64,000 nucleotides of DNA from Flavimarina sp. Hel_I_48 (GCF_000733945.1 NZ_JPOL01000003.1:297945-361944); one strand, 5' to 3'. Shown: positions 26,427-35,754, counted from the stretch's first letter. Program-made: numbers and translations. Notes: generated from the sequence alone by a model not told the origin.

Positions 26427-27569
26427 CTAGCTTTCGATTATCGAAAACACTTCGTCCCACATGGCATTTGTGCTTTCTGAAAGGGATTTTTTTTCAGTTA
26501 TCAAATGCGTGCGCATACTTTCATTGCTTTGTTTATCGAGAAGCCCCCTTATCTTATTTTTGAGTACTTCCATAGAACTATCCATATCCAGGATCATATC
26601 CTGAAGGTCATAATCTTTAAAAAGCATTTCATATTTGTGATTCCAGCTGGTAGAAAGACAAGGCACCGCCTGACTAAGTGCGCTTGCCACGCCATGATAC
26701 CGGGAAGAAATAACCATATAAGCGCATCCTATAACCCCTTTGACTTCTTTTGCATTCAGTCCTGAAACCACGTGAAGTTTAGTGTCAAATCCTGAATTAA
26801 TCTGATCACAAATTTTCAAGTCACCCGGTCCTTCATGATTCAACAGAAAAACTTCATGACCTTGCTTCTGTATAAATTCTATGAGTGAGACCATAAGATT
26901 CAAATAAGACTTCGTATCGCCCTTGGCATGGGTAATCATTTTTTTGTTAGGTATGATACAAACCCTCCCTTTTAACGATTCCAGGGATGACGGTAATTTA
27001 CCACTAACGCTTAAGGTAAAATCAGGATATATTTTCACTTTTTCAGGATCTACTCCAGCCTCTATAATGTAATCGTAAGAAACCTGCTCCCTTGCAATAA
27101 TGAGATGGGCATATCTGTTAATCGTAGCCAATGTACGCTGTGCGTTTTCGGTTTTGAAAGGGCCAAAAGCCTGCGGTAGAAAAATAAGTTTAGTATTCTG
27201 TTTTTGTAAATTTCTGTAATAATCCTCTAATAATTGTACATAATGATCTGGATAACCCCATTGATCTGAGAAGTGAAATCCGCCAGCATCCAGAACGGCA
27301 TCAATACTTTTAGACGCATACTTGGCAGTAAAGAAAGAACGAGGCATTTTTAAACGCCGCAAAATAGCCTCCGGATATCGTCCATAATTCAGCATTTTTC
27401 TTTCTTTAAATCGAAAAGATTCTGAATAGTCAAATTCCTTCCCTGGCATATTTGGGTTAAAGATTATATCTGCATCGGGGAATTTCTTTTCTAAACGGTC
27501 CAGGACAGCAGTGAGCATCAATTCTGCGCCTTTATTTACGGTATTGGTACCATCAATTTGAATTTTCAT
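26427..27569 (-). CDS. Polysaccharide pyruvyl transferase family protein
   Basis: 380 residues with the WcaK/AmsJ-type GT-B-like fold: N-terminal IQIDGTNTVNKGAELML (Gly-x-Gly-type start of the family, normally NxGD), VLDAGGFHFSDQWG in the middle, KLIFLPQAFGPFK and later SSRYHGVASALSQAVPCLST, the conserved R-x-H loop. Family members transfer pyruvate ketals, or sometimes sugars, during exopolysaccharide synthesis. It stands alone here, convergent with mutB and without glycan genes next to it. The donor and acceptor cannot be read from the sequence. Confidence 0.85.
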   Translation of the reverse strand: MKIQIDGTNTVNKGAELMLTAVLDRLEKKFPDADIIFNPNMPGKEFDYSESFRFKERKMLNYGRYPEAILRRLKMPRSFFTAKYASKSIDAVLDAGGFHFSDQWGYPDHYVQLLEDYYRNLQKQNTKLIFLPQAFGPFKTENAQRTLATINRYAHLIIAREQVSYDYIIEAGVDPEKVKIYPDFTLSVSGKLPSSLESLKGRVCIIPNKKMITHAKGDTKSYLNLMVSLIEFIQKQGHEVFLLNHEGPGDLKICDQINSGFDTKLHVVSGLNAKEVKGVIGCAYMVISSRYHGVASALSQAVPCLSTSWNHKYEMLFKDYDLQDMILDMDSSMEVLKNKIRGLLDKQSNESMRTHLITEKKSLSESTNAMWDEVFSIIES

Positions 27570-27982
27570 TTAGGATAATTTATTAGGGGGTTGGATAATT
27601 CTGTTGTCAAATTTGGTACTATATGTCGGCTTTTAATAAATCAATAAAAATATATAGTTTTGAATCTGCGCCAATTAGGTACTTACGTAATTTCCTCACC
27701 TTTGGTTTTTTATAATAAAACTATTTATAACCGCATGACTAATATGTGCTATAAAAAAGAACAAATAAGTATGAATTTATAAGCATTTTCTATATCAATC
27801 AGCATTAGAGAATATTGATATACAAATGTTAGTTTCCTTATATATTTGATTTTTTATAGAACATCAAATACATTACAAATTCAAAATAATTGAATTTTAT
27901 AGCTCGGGATTCAGTATATTATTCCTTACGCGCACTATAATAAGAGAAGATTTAAAATTCATAAAGTCCTAAAATAAATAAT
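27570..27982. other. 413-bp spacer with paired inverted repeats before the SDR gene
   Basis: AT-rich and non-coding. TATATCAAT (27791-27799) pairs with ATTGATATA (27814-27822), and TATTTGAT (27843-27850) with ATCAAATA (27863-27870). A TATATTTG -7-type box at 27841-27848 lies between the two, so they could be operators around a promoter for the plus-strand gene at 27983; the leader would be about 130 bases. Confidence 0.5.
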
Positions 27983-28891
27983 ATGTCCTACACTGATAAA
28001 ATGCTGCGCGATGACGCGTTAAAAGGAAAATCAATCGTGGTCACCGGTGGCGGCAGCGGACTGGGAAAAGCGATGACCAAATATTTTCTGGAGCTCGGCG
28101 CGCAGGTAGCCATTACCTCTCGCGATCTTGAAAAACTAAAAGGCACCGCTAACGAACTAGAAAAAGAAACGGGTGGAACCTGTCTTCCCGTGCAATGTGA
28201 TGTACGTGATTACGAGCAGGTGGAAGCGATGCGTGATCAATGTATTAAAGAATTTGGCCAAATTGATGTTTTGCTCAATAACGCAGCCGGCAACTTTATT
28301 TCCCCTACCGAACGGCTTTCGGCGCATGCTTTTGATGTGATCATTGATATTGTTCTCAAAGGAAGTAAAAATTGTACGCTCGCCTTTGGAAAACATTGGA
28401 TAGACACAAAACAAGAAAAATCCACTATTCTGAATATCGTGACCACTTACGCCTGGACGGGCTCTGCTTATGTAGTACCTAGTGCCACGGCAAAGGCCGG
28501 CGTACTTGCCATGACGCGTTCACTTGCGGTAGAATGGGCAAAATATGGCATACGCAGCAATGCGATTGCACCCGGTCCCTTCCCTACTAAAGGTGCATGG
28601 GATCGCTTATTACCGGGCGATCTAAAAGATAAGTTTGACCTTTCTAAAAAAATACCGCTACGCCGTGTGGGCGAACTTCAGGAACTTGCCAATTTAGCCG
28701 CGTACCTTGTTTCTGATTTTTCTGCATATGTAAATGGTGAAGTGGTTACCATTGATGGAGGCGAGTGGCTAGAAGGTGCCGGACAATTCAATATTTTACA
28801 GGATATTCCTGAAGAACTCTGGGATCAGTTGGAAGAAATGATCAAAGGCAAGAAAAATCGTGATCGGGTTTGCCTGAACGCTCTCAGCTGA
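27983..28891 (+). CDS. SDR family oxidoreductase of the 2,4-dienoyl-CoA reductase type
   Basis: 302 residues. Rossmann motif TGGGSGLGKAM (about 22-32), NNAAGNF, and the segment VVPSATAKAGVLAMTRSLAVEW. In ordinary SDRs this would read YxxxK; here the position of Tyr is Ser (SATAK), exactly as in mitochondrial and peroxisomal 2,4-dienoyl-CoA reductases. The C-terminal part (GELQELANLAAYLVSDFSAY) is also of that group. It would reduce 2,4-dienoyl-CoA with NADPH in the breakdown of unsaturated fatty acids. No beta-oxidation gene is next to it, so the substrate rests on family likeness. Confidence 0.88.
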   Translation: MSYTDKMLRDDALKGKSIVVTGGGSGLGKAMTKYFLELGAQVAITSRDLEKLKGTANELEKETGGTCLPVQCDVRDYEQVEAMRDQCIKEFGQIDVLLNNAAGNFISPTERLSAHAFDVIIDIVLKGSKNCTLAFGKHWIDTKQEKSTILNIVTTYAWTGSAYVVPSATAKAGVLAMTRSLAVEWAKYGIRSNAIAPGPFPTKGAWDRLLPGDLKDKFDLSKKIPLRRVGELQELANLAAYLVSDFSAYVNGEVVTIDGGEWLEGAGQFNILQDIPEELWDQLEEMIKGKKNRDRVCLNALS

Positions 28892-28956
28892 AGTAAATTC
28901 TTCCGTGGATATAACTGTTTTTTTTAGAAATTTCTACCATAAAAAACAACTTTTTC

Positions 28957-28986
28957 GGGTTGAAATGGGTTGAAATGGGTTGAAAA
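28957..28986. repeat. Three tandem copies of GGGTTGAAAT
   Basis: A 10-bp unit repeated at 28957, 28967 and 28977 (the last ends AAAA) in the spacer between the SDR gene and parA. It may be a simple-sequence slip or a small binding-site cluster. Confidence 0.7.
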
Positions 28987-29144
28987 TCAGCCTAAAATGG
29001 TTGTTTTCCATACAAAATTGAATAAAATTCACCAAAGGTCATTTTCGATCCATTCAGTGCTATATAATCTATGAATTGCGTAGGTCGCGAGCCGTTTAGT
29101 TAAGTCTGTTAACAATTCCCTTTTTAAAAGCATATTATAAATTG

Positions 29145-29152
29145 TATTTTTG
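29145..29152 (+). promoter_or_regulatory. -7 box TATTTTTG upstream of parA
   Basis: Exact TAnnTTTG match 27 bp before the parA ATG, with a T-run (29121-29125) 19 bp further up at the -33 position. It is the likely promoter of the parA-parB-dapB operon. Confidence 0.6.
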
Positions 29153-29178
29153 GTGCTCAACAACCGAGTCAAGTAACT

Positions 29179-29946
29179 ATGGGTAAAATTATCGCAGTGG
29201 CCAATCAGAAAGGTGGAGTGGGCAAAACCACAACCGCTGTAAATCTTGCAGCATCCCTGGGTGTTCTGGAAAAAAAGGTGCTTCTCATAGATGCTGATCC
29301 ACAGGCGAACGCAACCTCTGGCTTGGGTATTGATGTAGAAGGTGTTGAAGTGGGAACGTATCAATTGTTTGATCAAAGTGTTAAGCCCGGTGATGCGATT
29401 ATTGCTACAGATTCACCCAACCTCTCCCTAATTCCCGCACATATTGATCTGGTTGCCATCGAGATTGAATTGGTAGATATGGAGCAGCGGGAATATATGC
29501 TGCGCATGGCGATCAATCAGATCAAAGATGACTTCGATTATATTTTTATAGATTGCGCTCCTTCACTGGGTCTATTGACCCTTAATGCACTTTCTGCTGC
29601 AGATTCCGTCATAATTCCTATTCAATGTGAATATTTTGCCCTTGAAGGTTTGGGAAAACTGCTTAATACCATTAAAAGCGTTCAAAAAATCCATAATGCG
29701 GAACTTGATATCGAAGGGCTTTTGCTAACGATGTTCGATTCTCGTTTGCGTCTTTCTAACCAGGTGGTCGAAGAAGTACAAAAGCACTTTAACGAGATGG
29801 TTTTTGAGACAATTATACAGCGCAACGTGCGTTTAAGTGAAGCTCCCAGCTATGGGGAGAGTATCATAAACTACGATGCGGCCAGTAAAGGAGCTACCAA
29901 TTATCTAAGCCTGGCGCAGGAAATCATCAAGAAAAACGAAGCATAA
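29179..29946 (+). CDS. parA: Chromosome partitioning ATPase ParA (Soj)
   Basis: 255 residues. Deviant Walker A KGGVGKTT (11-18), Walker A-prime LIDADPQANAT and Walker B FIDCAPSLGLLTLNAL are all present. No N-terminal HTH, so it is the short chromosomal type. ParA-ATP binds DNA non-specifically and, with ParB at parS, segregates the origin region. Its stop overlaps the parB start (TAATG). Confidence 0.97.
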   Translation: MGKIIAVANQKGGVGKTTTAVNLAASLGVLEKKVLLIDADPQANATSGLGIDVEGVEVGTYQLFDQSVKPGDAIIATDSPNLSLIPAHIDLVAIEIELVDMEQREYMLRMAINQIKDDFDYIFIDCAPSLGLLTLNALSAADSVIIPIQCEYFALEGLGKLLNTIKSVQKIHNAELDIEGLLLTMFDSRLRLSNQVVEEVQKHFNEMVFETIIQRNVRLSEAPSYGESIINYDAASKGATNYLSLAQEIIKKNEA

Positions 29947-30848
29947 TGGCGAAGGCTACAAAAAAACAGGCACTGGGCCGCGGACTTTCCGCTTTGCTCA
30001 ATGATCCTGAAAATGATATAAAATCTGCCGGTGACAAAGGCGCGGATAAAGTAGTGGGCAATATTGTTGAGCTTGAACTTACCGCAATTGAGGTCAACCC
30101 TTTTCAGCCGCGCAGCAGCTTTAATGAAGAAGCACTAAAAGAACTCGCCAGCTCCATACGGGAATTGGGCGTTATACAGCCTATCACGGTTAGAAAGTTG
30201 AGCTTCGGGAAATATCAGCTGGTTTCCGGGGAACGACGTTTTAGGGCCTCAAAGATTGTGGGACTTGAAAAAATCCCGGCTTACATTCGTATTGCCAATG
30301 ATCAGGAATCGCTTGAAATGGCCCTGGTCGAAAACATTCAGCGCGAAGATCTGGATCCTATTGAGATCGCCCTCTCCTACCAGCGACTTATTGATGAAAT
30401 CAACCTTACGCAGGAGCAAATGAGTGATCGCGTGGGCAAAAATAGATCTACAATTGCAAATTACCTGCGTTTGTTAAAACTTGATCCCATCATTCAAACC
30501 GGGATGCGGGATGGTTTTCTTTCCATGGGTCACGGCAGGGCTTTGATAAATATCGAAAATACAGGTGACCAACTCGATATTTACGAGAAAATCATAGGAA
30601 ACTCCCTTTCTGTACGTGCAACGGAAGCACTTGTGAAAAATTACAAAGCCGATGGAAATACCTCTGTAACTCCTGTTAAACCTAAAATGCCCGATTTTAT
30701 GAAAAAAGGCAAAAAAGAAATTGCAAGTTACTTTGGCGCTAAAGTGGACGTAAAAGTTGCTAAAAAAGGAAATGGTAGGTTAATTATACCATTTTCTTCG
30801 GAAGAGGATTTTAAACGTATTCAAAAATTGATTCAAGGTGCGGACTAA
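29946..30848 (+). CDS. parB: Chromosome partitioning protein ParB (Spo0J)
   Basis: 300 residues. N-terminal GRGLSALL start, then the ParB/Srx CTPase domain (VNPFQPRSSFNEEAL, GVIQPITVRK, SGERRFRA and ENIQREDLDPIE), a central HTH (LTQEQMSDRVGKNRSTIANYLRLLKL) and a short C-terminal dimerisation domain. It loads at parS as a CTP-dependent clamp. I did not see a perfect parS (TGTTTCACGTGAAACA type) in the window. The gene overlaps the next one. Confidence 0.96.
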   Translation: MAKATKKQALGRGLSALLNDPENDIKSAGDKGADKVVGNIVELELTAIEVNPFQPRSSFNEEALKELASSIRELGVIQPITVRKLSFGKYQLVSGERRFRASKIVGLEKIPAYIRIANDQESLEMALVENIQREDLDPIEIALSYQRLIDEINLTQEQMSDRVGKNRSTIANYLRLLKLDPIIQTGMRDGFLSMGHGRALINIENTGDQLDIYEKIIGNSLSVRATEALVKNYKADGNTSVTPVKPKMPDFMKKGKKEIASYFGAKVDVKVAKKGNGRLIIPFSSEEDFKRIQKLIQGAD

Positions 30849-31437
30849 TAGCTACATATTAATGCTGGGCCTATTCCTGTATTGCTTTTCTATGCAGGCG
30901 CAGGTTACCGCGACAGGTGAAGAAGTGGCTGCCGTAAAAGCACAGGATAGCATTATAGAAGATGATTACAGGCCTTTAAAACCTGCGCAGGTCGCTTTTT
31001 ATTCGGCGGTTCTTCCCGGTCTGGGTCAGGCTTATAACAAAGATTACTGGAAAGTACCCATAGTATATGCTGCCCTGGGCACTGGCGTGGGGATTGCGGT
31101 TTACAACCAGAAGGAATTTCAACGCTATCGTACGGCCTATAAAGACCGTATTGCAGGTCGCATTGATGAATTTACCCTTGTTGCAGAAGATGGAACTCTT
31201 AACGAAGTATTTACCGCAGACGCACTTTTGCGCGCACAAACCCAGTTTAGGCGCAACAAGGAACTTGCAATATTGATTTCTGCCGGAATTTATGTGCTCC
31301 AGATCGTCGAAGCGAATGTACGCGCCCACCTTTCCCAGTTTAATGTGGATGACACCCTAACCTTAAATCCCTATTTCAAAAGGGACGAATTTAGCCCTAT
31401 CAATACCTTTGGCGCACGTTTAACCTACTCTTTCTAA
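30838..31437 (+). CDS. DUF5683 domain membrane protein
   Basis: 199 residues with a signal-peptide-like start and the family core PAQVAFYSAVLPGLGQAYNKDYWKVP (about 48-75), then TM segments about 75-90 and 140-158. The start is uncertain: GTG at 30838 gives an arginine before the hydrophobic stretch and overlaps parB, while ATG at 30862 gives a shorter leader without positive charge. DUF5683 genes sit between parB and dapB in many Bacteroidetes; the function is unknown. Confidence 0.85.
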   Translation: MRTNSYILMLGLFLYCFSMQAQVTATGEEVAAVKAQDSIIEDDYRPLKPAQVAFYSAVLPGLGQAYNKDYWKVPIVYAALGTGVGIAVYNQKEFQRYRTAYKDRIAGRIDEFTLVAEDGTLNEVFTADALLRAQTQFRRNKELAILISAGIYVLQIVEANVRAHLSQFNVDDTLTLNPYFKRDEFSPINTFGARLTYSF

Positions 31438-31438
31438 A

Positions 31439-32134
31439 ATGAACATAGCACTTCTAGGCTACGGCCGCATGGGACAGACCATCGAAAAAATCGCCGAGGA
31501 TCGTGGTCACAAAATCATCCTGAAAGTAGATAAAAACCAGGAATTTACACTTAAAAATGTAGATGTTGCGATAGATTTCAGTATTCCTGAGGCCGCGGTC
31601 AATAATATTTCCACGTGCATTAACAATAAAGTCCCCGTGGTTTCAGGCACTACCGGTTGGCTGGATCAGTATGAAAAAATGACTGAATTATGCAGGAATA
31701 ATGAAGGTGCTTTTTTGTACGCCTCTAATTTCAGCGTAGGGGTCAATATCTTTTTTGAGCTCAACAAGCAGTTGGCCAAAATGATGCAACATGTCAATGG
31801 TTATAACGTCTCTATGGAAGAGATTCATCACATTCATAAGTTGGACGCTCCCAGTGGAACCGCTATCACCCTTGCGGAAGGCATTCTTGAACACAGTACT
31901 AAAAAAGGTTGGTCACTTGATGCTGCCGATGATCAGAAAATCAAAATCAACGCAATCCGTGAAGGAGAAGTTCCCGGTACACATAGTATCAACTACACCA
32001 GTGAAGTTGATGAGATTAAAATAGAACATAAGGCACATTCCAGACAGGGTTTTGCATTAGGTGCTGTGCTCGCTGCGGAATGGTTGCATGATAAAACCGG
32101 TATTTATAGCATGAAAGATGTTCTTGGTCTTTAA
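31439..32134 (+). CDS. dapB: 4-hydroxy-tetrahydrodipicolinate reductase
   Basis: 231 residues, shorter than the E. coli enzyme as usual in Bacteroidetes. N-terminal nucleotide motif LLGYGRMGQ (Gly-x-Gly-x-x-Gly), SGTTGW, ASNFSVGVNIF and the catalytic EIHHIHKLDAPSGTA (His-His and Lys) are clear. It reduces dihydrodipicolinate with NAD(P)H in the lysine/diaminopimelate pathway; dapD of the same pathway is at 56762. It starts one base after the previous stop. Confidence 0.96.
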   Translation: MNIALLGYGRMGQTIEKIAEDRGHKIILKVDKNQEFTLKNVDVAIDFSIPEAAVNNISTCINNKVPVVSGTTGWLDQYEKMTELCRNNEGAFLYASNFSVGVNIFFELNKQLAKMMQHVNGYNVSMEEIHHIHKLDAPSGTAITLAEGILEHSTKKGWSLDAADDQKIKINAIREGEVPGTHSINYTSEVDEIKIEHKAHSRQGFALGAVLAAEWLHDKTGIYSMKDVLGL

Positions 32135-32184
32135 AGCATTTTAAATTTTGAAAGACCGATTTTGAATTCAAGATAAAAAATATA

Positions 32185-32526
32185 ATGCGGAAAACGCTTT
32201 TTAAAATTAATGGTCACGAGATTATTTTTTCTAAGGGATTCTTTGGTAAGGAATGCGTTTATGTAAGCGATAGAAAAATTTCCAGAAAATTTTGCTCAGG
32301 CGGAACAACACATACCTTTTATATTGAAAATGAAAAATTTCAATTGAAATCAATCTATAAATCCTTTGGTTTGAGGAACATTCAATTTGAACTAAGCAAA
32401 GATGGAAATCGATTGGATTTTGTAACAGTTGCAATGAAAAAGCAACTAATAGCCCAAATGATAGCGGGCCTCTGTTTAGGAATTGCTTCTTATCAGTTGG
32501 TAAATTTCTTAATGCAATATCTTTAG
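32185..32526 (+). CDS. Small protein of unknown function with C-terminal TM helix
   Basis: 113 residues: a soluble basic, beta-rich N-terminal part (KTLFKINGHEIIFSKGFFGK, then KISRKFCSGGTTHTFYI) and one hydrophobic segment at about 92-110 (IAGLCLGIASYQLVNFLM). I do not recognise the family. It lies between dapB and lepB on the same strand, so it is probably co-transcribed with them. Tail-anchored topology is inferred. Confidence 0.6.
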   Translation: MRKTLFKINGHEIIFSKGFFGKECVYVSDRKISRKFCSGGTTHTFYIENEKFQLKSIYKSFGLRNIQFELSKDGNRLDFVTVAMKKQLIAQMIAGLCLGIASYQLVNFLMQYL

Positions 32527-32593
32527 CAACTCTAGATAAATAAAATTTATAATCCCACATTCTGATTAAATCTTCAGAATAAAAGAAGAAGAT

Positions 32594-34165
32594 ATGACAA
32601 TAACACAATGGTTTTTATTTTTTCTGGCTGTACAGGTCATTCATTTTCTGGGCACCTGGAAGCTTTATATAAAAGCTGGCAGAAAAGCCTGGGAAGCTGC
32701 CGTACCTGTTTATAATGCGGTTGTACTCATGCAGATTATCAACAGGCCCCGCTGGTGGACGATCCTGCTTTTTATCCCTATTGTGAACCTGATAATGTTT
32801 CCCGTGATCTGGGTAGAAACCATACGCAGCTTCGGAAAAAATAGCCTGAAGGACACGATTTTAGTCATTGTCACCCTCGGTTTTTACATCTATTATGTAA
32901 ATTATGTTGACGCTGGTCCCTATATCGAAAATCGTTCGCTTATTCCTAAAAGCGGTTCTGGAGAATGGATAAGCTCAGTACTTTTTGCGGTAGTTGCAGC
33001 AACAATTGTGCACACTTACGTCATGCAACCTTTTACAATCCCCACGGCTTCCCTTGAAAAAACATTGTTGGTTGGGGATTTCCTATTTGTGAGTAAATTT
33101 CATTATGGTGCCAGAACGCCCATGACCACAGTGAGCTTTCCCATGGTACATGATACGATCCCTATTCTTAAAACCAAGTCGTATAGCAAGTGGCCACAAC
33201 TCCCCTACTTTCGCCTTCCCGGTTTTGAAGATGTAGAGCGGGCGGATATTGTTGTTTTTAGTTGGCCGGTAGATACCGTAAACCGTTTTTATGGTCTGGA
33301 TGATGGTAAATATTATGATAAGCCCATTGATAAAAAATCCAATTATGTAAAGCGTTGTGTAGGACTTCCCGGGGACAGCCTTAAGATTGTGGATGGCAAA
33401 GTTTTTGCCAATGGACAACCCATAAACCTACCAGACCGCGCCAGGCCTCAGTATAGTTATACAGGCACCGCGACCGGAGGCTTTAATGCACAAAATCTTT
33501 ACGAAAGATACGACCTCACAGATGGGATGCGCTTTACAAGTGGAAACGATTTTATTGTCTTCTCCCTGACCGATGAAAGCGCGGCCAGTTTCAAAAACCA
33601 TCCCAATGTAAGTGCATTGGAACGCAACATAATGACCCCTGACCGTATTGACCCAACAATCTTTCCCAAGGGAAAGGCTAGTTTGGGAAACAGGGATCAA
33701 ATGAAATCTTTTTATATTCCGAAAAAAGGAACGACAACACCTATTAATGCGGAAACACTTCCGTTTTATAAAAGGCTCATTGAAGTTTATGAAGGTGACG
33801 AAATGGGTATCAATAACAGCCTGACCCAAAACGGTTCACAGATCTTATTGAATGGCAATCCCATCACAGAATATACTTTTAAACAGGATTATTACTGGAT
33901 GATGGGCGACAACCGCCATAATTCCGAAGATAGCCGTTTCTGGGGCTATGTTCCAGAAAACCATGTTGTAGGTAAGCCTGTATTGGTTTTTATGAGTTGG
34001 GATAGTAACGCTACCGGATTTGACAAAATACGCTGGGAGCGTTTATTTACAACTGTAGGTGGCGAAGGAGAACCCGTTTCTTACCTTTGGTATGTTATTA
34101 TAGCACTCATTGGTTATTTTGTAGTAGTCAAAATCATCAAGATACAGCGGGCACGAAAGGAGTAA
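32594..34165 (+). CDS. lepB: Signal peptidase I (long Bacteroidetes form)
   Basis: 523 residues. The first 110 residues hold three TM helices and a DUF5684-like segment (KAGRKAWEAAVPVYNAVVLM). The catalytic domain starts at about 125: TM helix, then IPTASLEKTLLVGDFLF with the catalytic Ser at about 153, NYVKRCVGLPGD with the Lys base at about 252, and box E MMGDNRHNSEDSRFWG near 440. A last TM lies at the C-terminus. It cleaves signal peptides at the outer face of the inner membrane. The residue after the Ser is Leu where Met is usual. Followed by a terminator. Confidence 0.95.
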   Translation: MTITQWFLFFLAVQVIHFLGTWKLYIKAGRKAWEAAVPVYNAVVLMQIINRPRWWTILLFIPIVNLIMFPVIWVETIRSFGKNSLKDTILVIVTLGFYIYYVNYVDAGPYIENRSLIPKSGSGEWISSVLFAVVAATIVHTYVMQPFTIPTASLEKTLLVGDFLFVSKFHYGARTPMTTVSFPMVHDTIPILKTKSYSKWPQLPYFRLPGFEDVERADIVVFSWPVDTVNRFYGLDDGKYYDKPIDKKSNYVKRCVGLPGDSLKIVDGKVFANGQPINLPDRARPQYSYTGTATGGFNAQNLYERYDLTDGMRFTSGNDFIVFSLTDESAASFKNHPNVSALERNIMTPDRIDPTIFPKGKASLGNRDQMKSFYIPKKGTTTPINAETLPFYKRLIEVYEGDEMGINNSLTQNGSQILLNGNPITEYTFKQDYYWMMGDNRHNSEDSRFWGYVPENHVVGKPVLVFMSWDSNATGFDKIRWERLFTTVGGEGEPVSYLWYVIIALIGYFVVVKIIKIQRARKE

Positions 34166-34180
34166 AAAATAGCTCTAAAA

Positions 34181-34215
34181 CACAAAAAACCAGGCAAATT
34201 GCCTGGTTTTTTGTG
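34181..34215. terminator. Bidirectional terminator after lepB
   Basis: A perfect 17-bp inverted repeat (34181-34197 and 34199-34215) around a single A. The core is ACCAGGCAA/TTGCCTGGT, with A- and T-runs forming the outer stem, so it can end both lepB and the minus-strand gene ending at 34243. Confidence 0.92.
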
Positions 34216-34242
34216 TTTATAGTTGAGTTTTCTAGATACTTT

Positions 34243-34518
34243 TTATCGAACCATTTCTGCTTCAAATACCACATTTTCGACCGGCTTGTTAGCGCTGCTG
34301 AAAACGAATGTGTACAACCACATCAAGGTAAAAGAAGGAACAATATCAGTAAAGGGTAAAATCTCTTCTATAAAGACCAGTATGGATGCGAGCTTTCCTT
34401 TTTTACCAGGATACATTTTGCTCATACTCTTGGCAGCATAGGGTGCCCATGCCAGATCTAAAAAAGGACCTACAACAGGGATTGCCATAGTCGCCATACC
34501 CACGAGGTCATAAATCAA
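34243..34518 (-). CDS. Conserved small membrane protein of unknown function
   Basis: 91 residues with a hydrophobic start (GMATMAIPVVGPFLDLAW), YAAKSMSKMYPGKKGKLASI in the middle and a second TM (about 60-75, TLMWLYTFVF). I recall similar proteins in Flavobacteriaceae without assigned function. The start is uncertain. No ATG opens the frame; TTG at 34518 gives the length shown, upstream codons read KKLLVKG back to a stop, and the first ATG is codon 8. Weakly charged ends suggest an inner-membrane hairpin. Confidence 0.7.
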   Translation of the reverse strand: MIYDLVGMATMAIPVVGPFLDLAWAPYAAKSMSKMYPGKKGKLASILVFIEEILPFTDIVPSFTLMWLYTFVFSSANKPVENVVFEAEMVR

Positions 34519-34594
34519 ACCTTTAACCAGTAACTTTTTTTATTTGCGATCATAATTATTGATTTTAATTATAATATACAATAAAAGTGCCAGA

Positions 34595-35191
34595 TTAGCT
34601 TAAATCTGAACTAATAAGTTTTAAAAACTCGTTGCGCGTTTCTATTTTCTCAAATTGTCCACGGAACCCAGAAGTTGTGGTAGTGGAATTCTGTTTTTGT
34701 ACACCTCGCATCATCATGCACATATGTGATGCTTCGATAACTACGGCTACGCCCTGTGGTTTTAGTGTGTCATTGATACATTCTAAAATATCATGTGTCA
34801 AGCGCTCCTGCACCTGCAGCCTGCGTGCAAAAACATCTACAACACGTGGCAGTTTGCTAAGTCCTACAATATGACCATCTGGAATATATGCAATATGTGC
34901 TTTTCCAAAAAATGGAAGCATATGATGCTCACAAAGTGAATAAAGCTCAATGTTCTTAACAATTACCATTTCATTGTAATCTTCGGCAAACATGGCGCTT
35001 TTCAATATTTCCGCAGCATTCATCGTATAACCCTGTGTGAGGTACATCATAGCTTTAGCGGCGCGTTCTGGCGTTTTCTGGATGCCCTCCCGGTTCACAT
35101 CTTCCCCCAGACCTGTAATAATAGATGAAAAACTATCTTTTATACCACCGGTTTGTTCCGCATCGTATTCTGCAAATTCTTTATAAGACAT
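34595..35191 (-). CDS. folE: GTP cyclohydrolase I
   Basis: 198 residues of the type I enzyme. Zinc and catalytic residues are in [18 protein letters not shown] (about 85-102) and [11 protein letters not shown] (about 153-163). It converts GTP to 7,8-dihydroneopterin triphosphate, the first step to folate and related pterins. It begins two bases after the msrA stop, so the pair is an operon. Confidence 0.96.
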   Translation of the reverse strand: MSYKEFAEYDAEQTGGIKDSFSSIITGLGEDVNREGIQKTPERAAKAMMYLTQGYTMNAAEILKSAMFAEDYNEMVIVKNIELYSLCEHHMLPFFGKAHIAYIPDGHIVGLSKLPRVVDVFARRLQVQERLTHDILECINDTLKPQGVAVVIEASHMCMMMRGVQKQNSTTTTSGFRGQFEKIETRNEFLKLISSDLS

Positions 35192-35192
35192 A

Positions 35193-35747
35193 TTATTGGG
35201 TATATTCTTCTTTCAATTTATGCTGGTAATGCTTTCTTATTTTATCGATCTTCGGGTTGATGATATATTGACAATACCCCATTTCTTTATTTCGATTGTA
35301 GAACACATGGTGTTCTTCTTCTGCCCTGTAAAAAGCATCAAGCGGCTTTAATTCTGTCACGATAGGCTCATCAAACACTTTATTTTCGGTAAGCCAGGCA
35401 ATATATTCTTCCGCAGTTTCTTTCTGCTCTTGAGAATCATAATAAATGGCACTTCTATATTGTGTTCCCACATCGTTTCCCTGCTTGTTTAAGGTTGTGG
35501 GATCGTGTGTGGTAAAAAATACCTCAAGAAGTTCTTTATATGTGATTACTGTGGGGTCGTACTCAAACTGAATCGCTTCGGCGTGACCGGTGAGCCCCAT
35601 GGAAACTTCACGGTAGGCCGGGTTTTTGATCTTTCCGCCGGTATAACCGCTATAGACTTTATCAATTCCTTTAAAACGCTGAAATACTGCTTCCGTACAC
35701 CAGAAACAGCCATTCGCGAAGGTTGCTGTTTTACTTTTCTCTTGCAT
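35193..35747 (-). CDS. msrA: Peptide-methionine (S)-S-oxide reductase
   Basis: 184 residues. The catalytic [10 protein letters not shown] motif is at about 13-22, with [19 protein letters not shown] and the conserved [11 protein letters not shown] later. It lacks a signal peptide, so it repairs oxidised methionine in the cytoplasm; no fused MsrB domain is present. First gene of the msrA-folE pair, with a TATCTTTG box (minus strand, 35762-35755) only 7 bp before the ATG, implying a very short leader. Confidence 0.95.
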   Translation of the reverse strand: MQEKSKTATFANGCFWCTEAVFQRFKGIDKVYSGYTGGKIKNPAYREVSMGLTGHAEAIQFEYDPTVITYKELLEVFFTTHDPTTLNKQGNDVGTQYRSAIYYDSQEQKETAEEYIAWLTENKVFDEPIVTELKPLDAFYRAEEEHHVFYNRNKEMGYCQYIINPKIDKIRKHYQHKLKEEYTQ

Positions 35748-35754
35748 AGTTGAA

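Noticed and set aside
29029..29376. 115-residue minus-strand ORF over the parA promoter and N-terminus
   Set aside because: Cys- and Tyr-rich shadow across the parA promoter and start; parA itself is certain.
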